This document shows positions 1 through 12,974 of a stretch of 64,000 nt of DNA, piece by piece. Location of the stretch: contig OX345653.1 of assembly GCA_947044365.1 (NCBI GenBank), positions 742,501 to 806,500 of the forward strand, in the 5' to 3' direction. The notes beneath the pieces were generated by a model. That model saw nothing but the letters and a program-made list of their open reading frames with translations. It ran no database searches and was not told where the DNA came from. The stretch's first letter is position 1. Each line of letters begins with the position of its first letter. Source of the DNA: Petrosia ficiformis. Taxonomy: Eukaryota; Porifera; Demospongiae; Haplosclerida; Petrosiidae. A program made the translations under genes and the position numbers.

Positions 1-126
1 TATGTTATATGTATGTATATTATTGGTATATGTTTAGCTTGAGAATAAATAGGTAGATAATGGCTGAACGTACATAAAATATATAGTTCACTTAAAGTTG
101 CATCAACATTAATTTTTGAAACTCAC

Positions 127-393
127 TTGATTATAACTTCCTCCCATATCAACACCATCAAAGTCAATAGACTTCCATATAGATCTATTACTTTCCCCTT
201 CAAAACCAATCAGTTTCTGAGATTGATAATCCTGTGTATCTAACAAGACCTTCTCATTAGGAGATACAGGTATTCTAGTTATCACATCAAGACATTCTTC
301 ATCAAAATCACCAGGAGCTACACTAGTACTGTTTGAAATACACAATATAAAAATATATAACTCCAGAAGTAAGTAAAATCTCTGAACTGACAT
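127..393 (-). CDS. First exon of a second Eph-like receptor, partial
   Basis: An 89-codon exon starting at the ATG ending at 393 and closing at a GTGAGT donor just below 127. It encodes a signal peptide and the start of an ephrin-receptor ligand-binding domain (EKVLLDTQDYQSQ). It is nearly identical to exon 1 of the complete receptor at 6931-7191, differing by scattered substitutions and a two-residue insertion. The rest of the gene would lie left of base 1, so it is truncated only by the window edge. An in-frame ATG seven codons upstream (414) is possible, but the paralogue begins at the ATG used here. Seen: the duplicated exon and the donor. Inferred: a complete tandem paralogue beyond the edge. 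Confidence 0.8.
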
Positions 394-907
394 GACTTGA
401 AAGAAAACCTGCACTCTGCACTAGTAACTGAATTTAATTAGTATTCATTTAATTACAGGGTTGATCTTAAAAAAAACATCTTTTTTCTGCTTCCAAAGCA
501 ACTAGATTCTAATTTAAAACTGAAGATGTGACAATTGAAATGACAATACATCAGTAGAATGGCATATCACATTATTAATCATCATTTCACAAGATAAAAT
601 TTCATTTCTATTACTGCACATGGTAGATAGCGAGTAGATAGTATCCTGAACCTGTTGAACATTTTATAATTAATGTACATCACTCAACACTGTTTGCGAA
701 TTTAAATTACACATATTATAGTTTTAATATGACTATAATGATCACTTTTGGTGATATATAATTATATGATCAATCATATAATAGTTGATTAATTTTATAC
801 TTACTAAAAGGGTTTTGGTTTTACTTAACTAACTAAACATGTCAACGATTAAAAAAAAGCCTATTAGCTAGAGATTCACACACTATTATTAGGTTGAAAT
901 TTAATAC
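394..907. other. Intergenic spacer between tandem receptors
   Basis: AT-rich DNA separating the stop of the complete Eph-like receptor from the next paralogue's start. The part nearest the start (394-480) resembles the stretch upstream of the other paralogue (7192-7290), as expected if the duplicated unit includes the promoter. I see no gene here. Confidence 0.6.
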
Positions 908-3900
908 TTAAGTCTCATTTTTAGTAAAGGTCTGAGTAAAGTCCATATATCCAGCCAATGGTTCCAATATCTCATTTAAAATCTGAACTATGTCTGCAAA
1001 GGTATATCTCTTGTCTGGACTTTCATTCCAACAGGATAACATTATCGTGTAACTGAAAAAAAGAAAATGTAACTAAAGTATATAGTTCATACTAACTCAC
1101 ATTTCATCAGAACACGCACCATTATTTGGTTGATCTAGTCTTCCTCCAGTACTAAGAAGTGTAATAACCTCTTTAGCATTGAGACCAGGATAAGGGATAA
1201 TACCAAGACTAAATATCTCCCAACATACCACACCATATGACCACTGAAAGATAATAATATAATACTTGACTAATGATTTGTTACAATGATTCACTCACCA
1301 CATCTGTTTTCTCATTAAAGTACCCATCACGAATGCTCTCCAATGACATCCATTTTATAGGTAGTTTCACTGGTGCATTCGAGTCTTCATCTTTGGTTTG
1401 TCTGTAGTAGTTATTGCAGTACATGTCTTCAGCAAGTCCAAAATCTGCCACCTTTATAATTCCATCAGATGAAATCCTATTATAACAAACAAATTAAGTT
1501 TGTAGACCTCACAAGAATTATATATATATATGCATACATGCAATTTCTTGTTGCTAGATCTCGATGTACAAATTTCATTTCAGCTAAATACGTCATGCCA
1601 TTAGCTATTTGTAAGCACATTGATAATAGCTGTTTTCTAGTATCTAGGATGATATCTTCATCAGCTTTTTCTGAAACAGTCAAGTTAGCTCTCTCTCTCT
1701 TTAGATGAGACAGAAGACTTCCTTCATTCATGAATGGCATTACAATACATGGAGCATCTCCTTGGTCAAAACAGACACCAATAAGAGGTAAAATGTTTAA
1801 ATGATCAAAAGATTTCATCTTTAAACTTTCTTGTATAATATCATCAACATCAGATTTAGTGAATATTCCTGTGTATGAAAGAAATTGAGATGATTATAAT
1901 CATTAAAATAAACACAATTTCACAAATAAATAAACCTTTGAGTGTTTTAACTGCTACTGCTTGTGGCATACCACTGAAGTCTGATTCATGTGTGAGTAGA
2001 GCACGATATACAATACCAAATTCACCTGTAAAAGGAATTAATGGCTTGATGATGGATAGCAATATCATTAAATTATGCATGTTCAATTGATGTTGCGTTC
2101 ATTATATACTAGAGACAAAAAAAGGTCTTATAACAAAACAAGGCATATGCTAATATCCACCAAATGTATATAACAAATCCCTTCACACATCATATCATGC
2201 ATCCTCATATGTACACAAAATATACTTCTTATATTGTGTTGTTCCTGTTCATTGGTGATACATTTCAAATACCATTACTGCTGAATTGAGAAGAGTAGGC
2301 CAGCTTAACATTATTTGGTGTTGAAATGTTGTTCACAATGACAAGTAAATTAGTCATAATTCACAGTTTACATGTCAGTACTTCCTCACTATAAATTTAC
2401 ACAAGAACTGTCATCATATCAGTCATCCTCCACTATCAATTTACTTAGTCATTGTGAGAACAATAATTATTTCAACACCAAAAATTACAAATTCAAACTG
2501 GCTTATCTTTCAACAGCTCAATACAGCAATCAAGGTAACCAACTGATTGGTTGAAGTAACCAAATTGTTTTTGCAATGCAAATATGGACTCTTCAGTGTG
2601 CACTCCTGTTAATGCAGTAGACAGTTATTATTTGTTGAAGCAGTTCAGTAAAATATTAGTACACATGGAGGTATTCTTTTCTCAAATAGTCAGTCAACAT
2701 AAACTTGGAAACACTTGATCTTAGTAGAGTAAACATTCAACAACCTTTTGCATAGTATAACAAACTTTGAAAGCACTCATTATTATGAATTAACACACTT
2801 GTAGTTAAGATATAAAATCACCTGCTTTTGATATTGGTTGAAACATTAAATCAGTTATTATTTATACAGGACTCTCACCTTGACCAATCTTTTCAATTAT
2901 CTTTAGTCTTGATGAAGGAATCAAACTGCTATAGAGCTCCCCTAAAGGCACTTCTGTTCCGACACTATTTTGAAGAATCCTTTGAACAACTTTATCTCTT
3001 TCTTCCACAATAACATCCTCTAATGACATTGAGAAATGTTATGCTACTGATACACACAATTTAATAGTATTCATACCATTTCTGTTCAATGTATTATTCA
3101 AGTCACTCATCATAATAATTCTATATTATGTAAAAATTATAAGTTATTAGTTATTACTATATATTTCTGTATGCACTACAATATCTGATTTGTCACAATA
3201 CTTACTGTGCCTCAGGTTGACTTTTATTTCTCTTATGCTTTATTACAAACAATAATATCACTAACAGTACTACACTAATGAAAACTATGATAATTGATAC
3301 TATTACTGTAATAACGATTACGAAGGATTCATCAAGACCTGGAGACAGAGAGAACAAAGAATTAACAGTTCATTTACAAAAACAGTACTTATATAATTAT
3401 ATTATATATTATATATATATTATATACCTGATGGAGAGCCTGTGGGAGAGTCAGGGGAGGTTAGTATAGGAGAGAAAAACATTTCAGGGGAGGTTGCTAT
3501 AGGAGATGAAACACTATAGAAAAACTGAATTTGTAACATATTCTAATCATTTCTGTTATATAATCATAATTCTAAGTGATCAACAATCGTGGTCAAAGTG
3601 CTAAAATATATAATAATTTAGAAACATTTGATTACAATTAGCCTTACCAGTAGTGACATTGATTCTAACACTCCTAGACTCAACATCAGGATCCTGTTCT
3701 GATACACCATTAATTGATATAACACTTATAGTATATGTTGTCTCAGGAATGAGTCCAGTCAGAGTGTACTGTGTCTCTGACACACTGTACACTATACTAT
3801 TAAAACTTCCATTAGAACATGTGATATTATAAGATATATCTGTACGTTCTCCTGTCATACTGGGTTCAGTCCAATTAATAGTGATGAATGTATCTTGTAT

Positions 3901-6900
3901 GTTAATAGCATAAAGGTCTCTTGGCGCACTAGGTGGAGCTATAGAATTATATAATTTAACTTGTATAATTATTACTCAACATTTTATCATAATAATTTTA
4001 CATCATAGTAGATTTTAATTAGTGTTGTTTTAGTTAACTATAACTATAACTAAAATACAGGTCTACTATAATAACTATATATAACTAAATTGGTCAATAT
4101 TGGGTACTTTTAGTTATAGTTAACTAAAATTAAAACCCTTTTAGTAACCCTAAAATCATTTCAGTTAGTGAACTATAACTTAACTAAAATTTTGATGTAC
4201 TAGCATACTATAACTATAACTAAAAGTGGTCATGATTGTTATACCAAAACAACACTAATTTGAATCTATATAATATTAGGACTGGAAACATCAGAAACTA
4301 GACACTTGAAGTAGCAATTGTAACAGCAAAACTAAATAAATAGTACACTCACTTGTACATTCAGTATCAACTCCTTCATCCTCAGCTCTGTAATATCCAT
4401 CCAGACAATCACAGCTCAAAGCTCCAACACCAGTTGAGTTACTGTTTTCAGGACAGATTATACATTTGTCATCAACTCCTTGTAAGTGTTTATATTCACC
4501 CTCCATACAAGCTACAGGTAATGGAGTATGTACATGTGATTTGAAATTAATACAAATAACAGTGTATGTATATTCTATATTAACTATAGTAACAATATTT
4601 AACTAAAGAATTAAGCCGATATGTTTTGTAGTATATCTAGCAGTTATCAACAGTTGACCAAATTGACCAAATGACACAACTTCTTTAACTATGTATACAA
4701 CATCTATGACACAATTAATTTAGAGTACAAATTCATGTTGTTTCTAATAATCTTTAGAGCCAAATGGTAAAAGGTCAATCTGGCTAAGCACGCGTCTTTC
4801 TCAACTAACAGTACATCTCAATATACTATTTTTAAATATACTATAAAGGAATATACTATAGCCTCACTAGTAAATATTATTAGTATGTGTTGTTATGTTA
4901 TGAATATGGTTGCTTTGGAATTTATTACAGCATATTATAGTGATATACTGATCATATTACACTATTACATGCTACATGTATTACACATACATGTACATAT
5001 ACTGTGCAATACCTACTAATACATGTACATGTACATATTCTGTACATACCCATGTATATACATTATCACATATGTATATACCTACTAGTACATATACATA
5101 CACTATCATAGGTACTTACTGTACATGATAGAATACATGTACATACACTATTACATGTACATTGTATAAGACATTAAACAGAGCATCTCTGAGGAACCTT
5201 TAGGAGCTTTATATTTTAGCTTCTACACTACATGCAGGAAGGGGCACATCCCCTACCTTACCCTAGGCCCTCACCCTAGTGCCCAAGGCCATCACTCTGG
5301 CCCTCACTCTAGTACCCAAGGCCCTCATCCTGGTGGCTGTGATGCATATTATTTTTGCACCAATCAAAAACAAAATTAATCCACTTTTAGGTTGTAACAC
5401 AAGTGAATAAAAAATCTTATCGTCATGATAATAACAAATGTATAATGTTTTTATGAAGATTTGAAACACAGAAGAGATACTTGTTTTATTATATATTATA
5501 TCATGTAACAAGCTATGTATTCTAACTTAATGATTCACAATATAATATTATAACTTATGTATCATAAGTGGATCAATAACATCATGTAGCAATTCATTTT
5601 GTTCTGAAAGACAATCAAACAACAAAGAAAATCAATTGATTTTGTTATTGTTGTTGATAAAAGTTAGTTTTGTATAATTATGTTCTTAGTTGTGTAAACA
5701 AGTTAATTACACTACACAAATATTAAATAATTGGTTAGCACAGTTACAAGGAATAACATAAATTTCAATCTAGTTTGTCATACGGGTTATTGTGGCTATA
5801 GGCATGATGTTACTATGACATTATGTGCACCAAGTATGAACACTATACACTAGAATAAATTAAATTATGTTGCAGGTTTCCAAACCCTTTTGTTGGCCAG
5901 AACTGCCAGATACAATCATTTTAAAATTATACTGCTTCAACTAATTGTAATTATGGCATTAGCAGGCCATACATAATAATCTGAACAACCATACAACTAA
6001 TTTTTAAGTCCTTGCAACTGTACTAACTTGAAAAATAGTTATTTATTTTTGCAGTGTATATGAACAACATCAAAGATCATGTTAAGACATACATGCAATA
6101 ATGGTTTTAGATTGTGTACTAGTATAAATGATATTATATAGCTATTTTTTCTAAACCGCTTACCTTCACAAATCCCACTTATATTTTCATATCCAGCATT
6201 ACAAGAACACATAACTTGAGTATCTCCCCATACTCCAGACACTTCACATTCCAGCTGGTTTAAGTTACCTGATATTGGACTAGAATTGTTTACACATGTA
6301 CCAGTAACAACTCTGTCTTGTGGATTACTGAAAGGTGGAGCTACTGTCTCAGGATAGACAACCATATTAACTACTTGATATGGACACACATTGTAATACA
6401 CTAAAATACGAGATACTGCAGTACATGATCCTCCATCAACCACTGATAAATACATTCCTCTAGAGGATATCGTGAAACGTTGGCTAGCAGTGGTTTGTTC
6501 TCCTAGTTCAGTAGTATGAAACAGTCTCACTCCAGTGTCACTATAAAATGTGTCATTAACACGACCTGTTTCATCCATCACATTTGTTTCATAAGCCCAT
6601 ACTGAGAATGACTGTTGACATGCACACTCAGTAATACTAGAGAATGTCATATATATAGTGAGTTCATCAACTCCATTATCACTGATATTAATGTATTGAG
6701 TTATCAACCAGTTCTTCTGAGGTTGATTCTGAAAGTCACAACTAATAAATCTGTGTCGACAAACAATACCTTGATCCAGATCAACCCACTGAGTTAAAAA
6801 AATAAATTGTACCAAATGTACATAATGTAACTATAGTATATTGTATATAATATATATATATATTATATAATATATACATTACTGCTGTATAATGTTCACT

Positions 6901-7191
6901 TTTAAAGTTGCATTAATTTTTGAAAGTCACTTGATTATAAGTTCCTCCCATATCAACACCATCAAAGTCAACAGACTTCCATATGTTACTTTCCCCTCCA
7001 GAACCAATGAGATTCTGAGATTGATAATCCTGTGTATCTAACAAGACCTTCTCATTAGGAGATACAAGTTCTCTATTTGTCACATCAAAACATACTTCAT
7101 CAAAATCACCAGGAGCTACACTAGTACTGTTTGAAATACACAACACAATAATAAACAACTCCAGAAGTAAGTAAAATCTCTGTACTGACAT
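908..7191 (-). CDS. Eph-like receptor tyrosine kinase
   Basis: Thirteen exons give 869 residues: 6931-7191, 6164-6788, 4353-4511, 3648-3938, 3428-3496, 3206-3338, 3077-3120, 2879-3019, 1936-2025, 1538-1868, 1299-1476, 1101-1243, 908-1052. Order: signal peptide; ephrin-receptor ligand-binding domain (about 45-225); Cys-rich GCC2/EGF-like segment (about 245-348, CIICPENSNSTGVGALSC); one fibronectin III domain (about 350-440); Ser/Pro/Thr stalk; membrane helix (about 475-500); tyrosine kinase. The kinase looks active: glycine loop GQGEFG (573-578), VAVK lysine 601, HRDLATRN (706-713), DFG (726-728) and a paired YY in the activation loop. Vertebrate Eph receptors have two FN3 domains plus a C-terminal SAM and PDZ ligand; here only one FN3 is visible and the chain stops about 48 residues after the last kinase exon join, with no SAM. 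Known of the family: a membrane receptor for cell contact signals. The ligand is not inferable. The 2026-2878 intron holds nothing recognisable. Confidence 0.85.
4021..4260. repeat. AGTTAACTA-rich repeat in receptor intron
   Basis: Dense alternation of TTTTAGTTAACTATAACT and its complement within intron 2 of the receptor, able to fold on itself. Related sequence recurs at 42293-42412 and 60610-60745, which suggests a dispersed MITE-like family. No coding capacity. Confidence 0.55.
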
Positions 7192-7536
7192 GACTTAGAA
7201 AAACTGCACTTTGCGAATGTAACTGAATTTAATTAGTATTCATTTAATTACAGGGTTGATCTTAAAAAATATCACTTACAAATCAACTATAATTCCTCAA
7301 AATGCAGTGTCCCACTGATCATGAAGGGAAAGAAATGCTGGGGCCCAGGAGCTTCATAGTATTAAAAAATCTTGTTTAAAAATGCAGCATGACAGACCTG
7401 TCAAGTTGAGCTACAAGAGGCCCAAATTGAATATTTACCCCAGGCCCTTCTTACATTGAAAATAATTATAACTGTTAAGCTGAATTTCTTGTCTCACTAT
7501 TTCAACTATGCATGCAAAAAGTATCTGCAGAAATAG
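7192..7536. other. Upstream region of the receptor
   Basis: The stretch just upstream of the receptor start (7192-7280) resembles the corresponding region above the tandem copy near 394-480. The rest, to the CDKAL1 stop, shows no gene or clear regulatory motif. Confidence 0.5.
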
Positions 7537-10500
7537 TTATGATTTATAATTATAATTAAAAAGGTTACAAAATGGTAGCATTCTGCTGACATATATACTA
7601 ATTACTATTAACAAAAGTAACAATAAGATAATGTCCATTGAATGTACTCTTTCATATAACCAATGTCTTTGAAGTAATTTTCCGTCTTTGCTTAAATTTT
7701 CTTTCCACTTATCCAATCCACTCACACTCCCTTGTGGTAGAGGAGGTGGGTGTGGTCTGTGAGTATCTAAAGATGGTGTGGCCAACAATTCTCCCTTGAG
7801 AAAATGTTTTCCAGCACTTGTAATCTTCACCTCTACTAACTTTCCCATGACACCCTCACAAGGAGGAATAAGTACCTAAGGAATGAGAATGATATAAGTC
7901 ATGGAATATAGCCTAACATTTATATATATGTAGGAAGATCCGCATTTAATGGTGTCCCTATGATTGTTTTATAGTGATCTTTTTACATTTTATTGCAGAA
8001 CAGACTCTTGTGTCTTTGAAACCAAATAATTTGTCTCCCTCTTAAAGTTTCTCTAATACATTTGGCAGTGTTTCTCCACTGCTAATGTTAACTTGTACGA
8101 ATGTTTTTCTTCCGTACTGGGCCTGCAGAAACATCCTTTAATTCACTAAGCCTTGTAAATGATGCCAATTCCTTAACTATGTACACAACACATGACATTG
8201 TCTGATAAATCTAGTGAATGTTTGAAAAATTGAAACTAAACTGTACACAAAGTATATGGGGAGCAGGACAAGAGTAGTGAAAATAGATCAAAATGTCCTG
8301 CAGTTGGCTCACAATCGCCAGTTAGCAATCCCATATGTATGTGTTTGAAAAAGATATTTACAATAATATTCAATACATGTTTAAATAAATACACATATTA
8401 GGATCAGTTTTGTTATCATAGTGATACAGATGGTTATTATTACTATATATGGTAATCTTCTCACTTGTTCATAAGCTTTAGTATGTCCTACATAATAGTT
8501 ACCATCATGAGATAACTCAGTTACTAACACTTTAGTGTGAGAACCAACAAGAAATGAATATGTTTCATAAGACTGAAAAAGGTGAGTAAGACGTCGAGAA
8601 CGATTCTTAACCTGAAGAAATAACAAAATAACATATAGGTATTGTGACACACACACATGCATGAACACATAAAAGAATTGAGCTGAAATAAAAATCAATA
8701 TCTATTTTTGACCACTACTCAAGCAGACGCCACATATATTTATTACTTGGTTGGTTGGTAGTCTTTTCATTTTTGCAGCAGGGGTTCCAGGTCGAGGATA
8801 AAACTGGTTGATGAAGAGGGAAGGGAATTTGTATTCATTTACAATTTGAAGAGTAAGATTGAAATCCTGTAAAGAAAAGAAGACAAAACCAGTTCAACTA
8901 CTATAACCAGTAGAACCCCATATTACAACATGCCTCTTCCGTCTCTGTTGGGAATCCACATATTATATCTGTTACTATGGTAACACCAGGTACACTGAAA
9001 AATAAACACTGCCACATGATAATTACAATCCTTGTTGCTTACTGTTTGCGAAGAAAATTCACAACTTCTTTGAATTGGCTAATAGTATATTCTCGTTTCA
9101 TGGCAGCTAAAACCGGATCTGCTCCAGACTGAACTGGAACATGGAGGAATGAATATACACGAGGATGCTGCAATATCTTTGCCATCTCCTGCAAATAATA
9201 ATAATCTATAATATATTAAAATCTAATGTCACATGACCACACCTCCAAGTGTTCCATTATATAAGGTGGATTGGTCATACCAATTCGCAACATACAACCA
9301 TCAGGAACGACTTTTACCAGTTGCCATAGCAACTCTGGTAAGGAGACATCTATATCCCTCCCATATGCACCTGTGTCTTCACTGGTAAGCCATACCTCTA
9401 CCACACCTTCCGAAAAGGCTTGTTTAGCTCGAAGAATGATTTCATCAGGAGTATAACTTGCCAAATCCCCTCGAGCATGTTTTGTTTTACAATATGTACA
9501 ATGATTAAGACAACTACAAGAAATAAATAATAATAAATATACATTGTTAATAATAACCAGAAATCAGACCTCAAAAGATTGAGCTAAGTAATGTATAAAA
9601 TTATAATTATGAAAATATTAAGTAGGGTATACATTTGACCATATCCACACAAAGTTCTACAGAACAAATGTTTTTACTTTCCAACCAAGTACTATATGGC
9701 AGTGTTCTGATCCCTAATGCTGGTATATCCTACTCTATACCATTTATAAAGAACATGTACATAATACTAAACATCTTAAAATATATCTAATATTAGACAC
9801 AGCTATACAAGGCATTAATATGATATGCAGACATGAGAGAATTAGAAACAAAGTAAAGCTTTGAGTAAGTCTAGAATCCAACTAGGGATTGAATCCAGGA
9901 CTTTCTGATATCTATATATATATAGTCAGGCACCATCTGAGCCACTGGACTACATGTATCTTAAGACCTAATTGGCCTAAGCTGACGAACAGATCTACAA
10001 CCGTCCCTCTACTTTCATTACCTATAGAGATTGTATGATCTATTTAGTGTATACCATAAGAGTAGGAAAGATGGTAAGGGGAGGCACTGAGTTAATCGTG
10101 TAGTGTTTGGCACTATTGGGTGTGCATGTGCCCTGGTTCCTATGCTGCCTATGTATACATACATACCCTGAATTAATTGGTATGATTTCAATCAGAGGAT
10201 TACGACGTATCTTTGGAAGATCAAGGGAAGGTCCTGCAAGCCGACGCCCACCTTTTTTTTGTCGCCCAAATAATCTAACCATGTTGCCCTTGAGTGCTTC
10301 TTCTACAACTTCAACAACTCTGTGAATTTGCTGTACACCAATAACTGATACCCCTTGGACATCGGACAAGTCCTTTTGACCTTGAGGAACACATCCTGCT
10401 GCTACTATCACTTTACCAAGTTCCCTTCCCTTTTTGATTGCTCCTCGAAACCCATCCTCACTGGGTCCCTTCACAGTACAACTATTGAGCAGCCATACAT

Positions 10501-11313
10501 TGGCTTCCAGAGGAGATTCTATAAGTTATGAAATAATAAATTTAAATGGATGTGGAATAGACGTAAACAGACAAAAAAAACAGATCTTTCTCTATGTACT
10601 GATTTATAACAACAATCTCATAATGGACTTTTCATGGAATCCAGTAACAATGAATATATTTTAGAATTATCTTCAAAAGAAACACACACATTAGACTCAA
10701 TGAATATAACTATATAACAATGCTGATTTGGGTTGATGGGTAGGTTACTATGTAAACTAATTTAATCCTAACGAAGGATAACCTAGAATCAAGGATCATG
10801 TGTACATCATTAATAGGATTCCAAGATAGAAACAGCCAGCAGGACTGTGGTCACAGCAAAATATAAACACTTGGTAAAACAATTTGCTATCTGGTCAAGA
10901 AACCAAGGTATGGAAGATTCGTCGTTTTTCCAGGATATCAATTTTTAGCAGAAGTGACCATACCTTTAGTCCCAACAAGTTACATTAGACACACATGACC
11001 ACACCCATTGGATACCTAAAATAGAGTATCCACTTGAAGCTAGCAATCCGGCCATATACTCTCCATCACTAGTATTATGTGTACATCCCCATGTCTTTAC
11101 ATAGACACTGTTTGTACCAGGAATGAAACTTTCACAATTAGGTTTCTCTTCAACATGACCACGCCGCCTTCTTAATGATTTTGGTAGGACTGTATTTCTC
11201 CACTTTGGGTCTTTCAGATTTCTATCTGTCAAGACTATATCTTCTATGTCATCCACACAACCGTCTTCTCTTCCCATCTCAAATGGTTTTTCACCATCTT
11301 TAATCACTTCCAT
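7537..11313 (-). CDS. CDKAL1: CDKAL1, tRNA t6A37 methylthiotransferase
   Basis: Eight exons give 577 residues, close to the human length: 11016-11313, 10167-10518, 9243-9513, 9043-9188, 8934-8994, 8747-8866, 8465-8611, 7537-7875. Known role: converts t6A at position 37 of tRNA-Lys to ms2t6A, using two [4Fe-4S] clusters and SAM. Seen: UPF0004 domain with cysteines in [15 protein letters not shown] and AAGCVPQG; radical SAM motif C-x3-C-x2-C (CLNHCTYC); [12 protein letters not shown]; a TRAM domain from about residue 465 ([16 protein letters not shown]); and a hydrophobic C-terminal segment ([17 protein letters not shown]) like the ER tail anchor of animal CDKAL1. The intron after exon 5 has a GC donor (GAG|GCATGT), the only choice that keeps frame. 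Its start lies 182 bases from a divergent gene. Confidence 0.93.
8190..8325. repeat. Dispersed repeat A, copy 1
   Basis: About 135 bases in a CDKAL1 intron that match 19117-19258 at roughly 80 percent by eye (shared GAAACTAAACTGTA and AAGTATATGGGGA, then GGACAAGAGT). Non-coding; a short dispersed element. Confidence 0.7.
9883..9965 (-). repeat. tRNA-like SINE fragment in CDKAL1 intron
   Basis: On the minus strand an A-box-like TGGCTCAGATGG is followed by a B-box-like GGATTCAATCC, with the anticodon arm replaced by an AT run. The downstream part matches the tRNA-Thr-like unit at 38696-38768 (CAGA-x2-GTCCTGG). It is too degenerate to be a functional tRNA. Confidence 0.55.
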
Positions 11314-11495
11314 TTTTTTTCAATTGTTGTTGTGCACTGTAATCCCATTGGTCAAAATTTAAACATTTAAACTTTAAAGTTTATAAAACTGTAAGCACTT
11401 TTAATTAAAAATGGGGCGTGGCTGAACTTAATTAGTATTCATATAAAACAGCCTCTACCAGTGTTTCTGCTCGTTTTGCAAAGGTCACGGAAAGA
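11314..11495. promoter_or_regulatory. Bidirectional promoter CDKAL1 / small acidic gene
   Basis: A 182-base interval between divergent start codons must hold the 5' UTRs and promoters of both genes. No TATA box is placed with confidence. Confidence 0.5.
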
Positions 11496-12020
11496 ATGGC
11501 ATCAGACAAACAGAAAGGATTTGTAGAAGAAGCGGAGGGTTTAGTAATGGAAGAGGATGGCAGTGATGATTTCGTAATCATAGAAAAGATTGGAGAAAAC
11601 ACTTCAGTTAGTAGTCCTGTCACACCTAATACTCCAACATCAGAGACTGGAAGTATTGACTCTGGATATGAAGATTTTGTAGAGTTATCATTTGAAGATG
11701 TAAAAGAGGTAATCAATCATTGCTGGATTCTAATCTGTAAAATTATACACACACACACATATATATATATATACATAATTATATATATATATATTATATA
11801 TATTATATTCTTATTTTTAAATTAATAAAACAATGTTTTCACCCACCCATCATTTTTAAAACTAGTAAATGTGTGGTTGCCTTTTAGTGTGTACATTTTC
11901 CTTATCCAGGCTAATGGAGTTCGTTCCGATCACCAAAGAAGATGTTTATATGGAATACGTTTGTTTCAGTATAGTCCAGAGAGTGAAGGAAATATATATA
12001 TCACTAATGAAGAGTTATAA
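11496..12020 (+). CDS. Small acidic protein with LIR-like motifs, unknown
   Basis: Two exons, 11496-11708 and 11910-12020, joined in phase 0, give 107 residues. I do not recognise the protein. It is acidic and Ser/Thr-rich, with a short basic stretch (SDHQRRC) near the C-terminus. Two acidic-aromatic motifs, GSDDFVIIEK (about residues 22-31) and YEDFVELSFED (about 58-68), match the x-acidic-[W/F/Y]-x-x-[L/I/V] pattern of LC3/GABARAP-interacting regions, as in TP53INP proteins. That likeness is only at motif level. The intron holds an AT microsatellite. The start is the first ATG of the frame. Confidence 0.6.
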
Positions 12021-12452
12021 CACTCAGAATCTTGTTTGTCGACTGTGTGATAATCAAATTCTCCTCATTTCTGCTCCAATGTAATCATATCTTTCTCTTT
12101 TGAAACCTTATAACTCTCCTGCCTTATATAGTTATAATTGTGAAACTCGAGTGGACCAACAGCAAACTACGACTGATTTGTGTTGTATAAAATTTTTAAA
12201 CAATTTTTATGTTAAATTACATGTAGTGAATGTAAGTAGACCAACAGCAAACTATAACTTTGATTGTAATAGTGTGGTATTATATAATTCATCAAATTTT
12301 ATTTTTGTGAAAAAACAGTCTGGGTAAACACATTACCAGCTGGTTAGTTATAACTGTTACTATCAAACCACCCACCCACATTTGTCATCAAAACTACCTT
12401 ATAAGGACTGATAAACTAACAGGTTATTATGAATGTATAATAAAACACGATA
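12021..12452. other. Convergent 3' region
   Basis: AT-rich sequence between two converging genes. A diverged direct repeat around 12152 and 12238 shares ACCAACAGCAAACTA. No gene seen. Confidence 0.5.
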
Positions 12453-12974
12453 CTATTTTCCCAATCTCCGTCTTAAAAATTTCATTTTTTTACGAAGTTT
12501 CTTGTACTTGTGTGTGTTCATTTTACGTCTCCTTTTCTTCAATACACTACTACAATCTTGTATAATTATATGAGCGGGGACAACCACATCCACCAAAGAC
12601 TCTGTTACTAAATCTTGATGTACACCTTTCCAACCCAAGTTGAACTGTTTCCATGACAACAAGTTGACTCGAAAAGCCACTGTTGAAGGTTTACGTACTA
12701 TTGTATTGAAACCACAGTACTTTAGTGGAACCTTAGGTAATAATACAGTTTGTGAAGTATCTAGAATGGGTGTATTAAGAGGATGTTTTGGTAATAATAA
12801 ATGCTGTGGTCTTTGGAGAACAGGATTACTACAGTACTTAGGTGTAGCATAAGAACAGTATTTGGTCACTGATGACTTCAGTAATGGCCATAAAGTCGGT
12901 TGCAAATATTTCCATCTATGTCCAAGTGCTATTCCCAACATATCGAATACAGTGATGAGTTGAAGTTGAGCCAC
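12453..12974 (-). CDS. AURKAIP1: Mitochondrial small-subunit protein mS38 (AURKAIP1)
   Basis: A single-exon 173-residue protein. The C-terminal 31 residues (from VLKKRRRKMNTHKYKK to FLRRRLGK) carry the signature of mS38/AURKAIP1: a highly basic helix that binds 12S rRNA in the mitochondrial small ribosomal subunit. The N-terminal 60 or so residues have a hydrophobic and basic character compatible with a mitochondrial import signal, but a presequence is not proven. The middle is poorly conserved, as usual for the family. It is intronless among intron-rich neighbours and is head to head with eIF5A. Confidence 0.88.
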   Translation of the reverse strand: MAQLQLITVFDMLGIALGHRWKYLQPTLWPLLKSSVTKYCSYATPKYCSNPVLQRPQHLLLPKHPLNTPILDTSQTVLLPKVPLKYCGFNTIVRKPSTVAFRVNLLSWKQFNLGWKGVHQDLVTESLVDVVVPAHIIIQDCSSVLKKRRRKMNTHKYKKLRKKMKFLRRRLGK

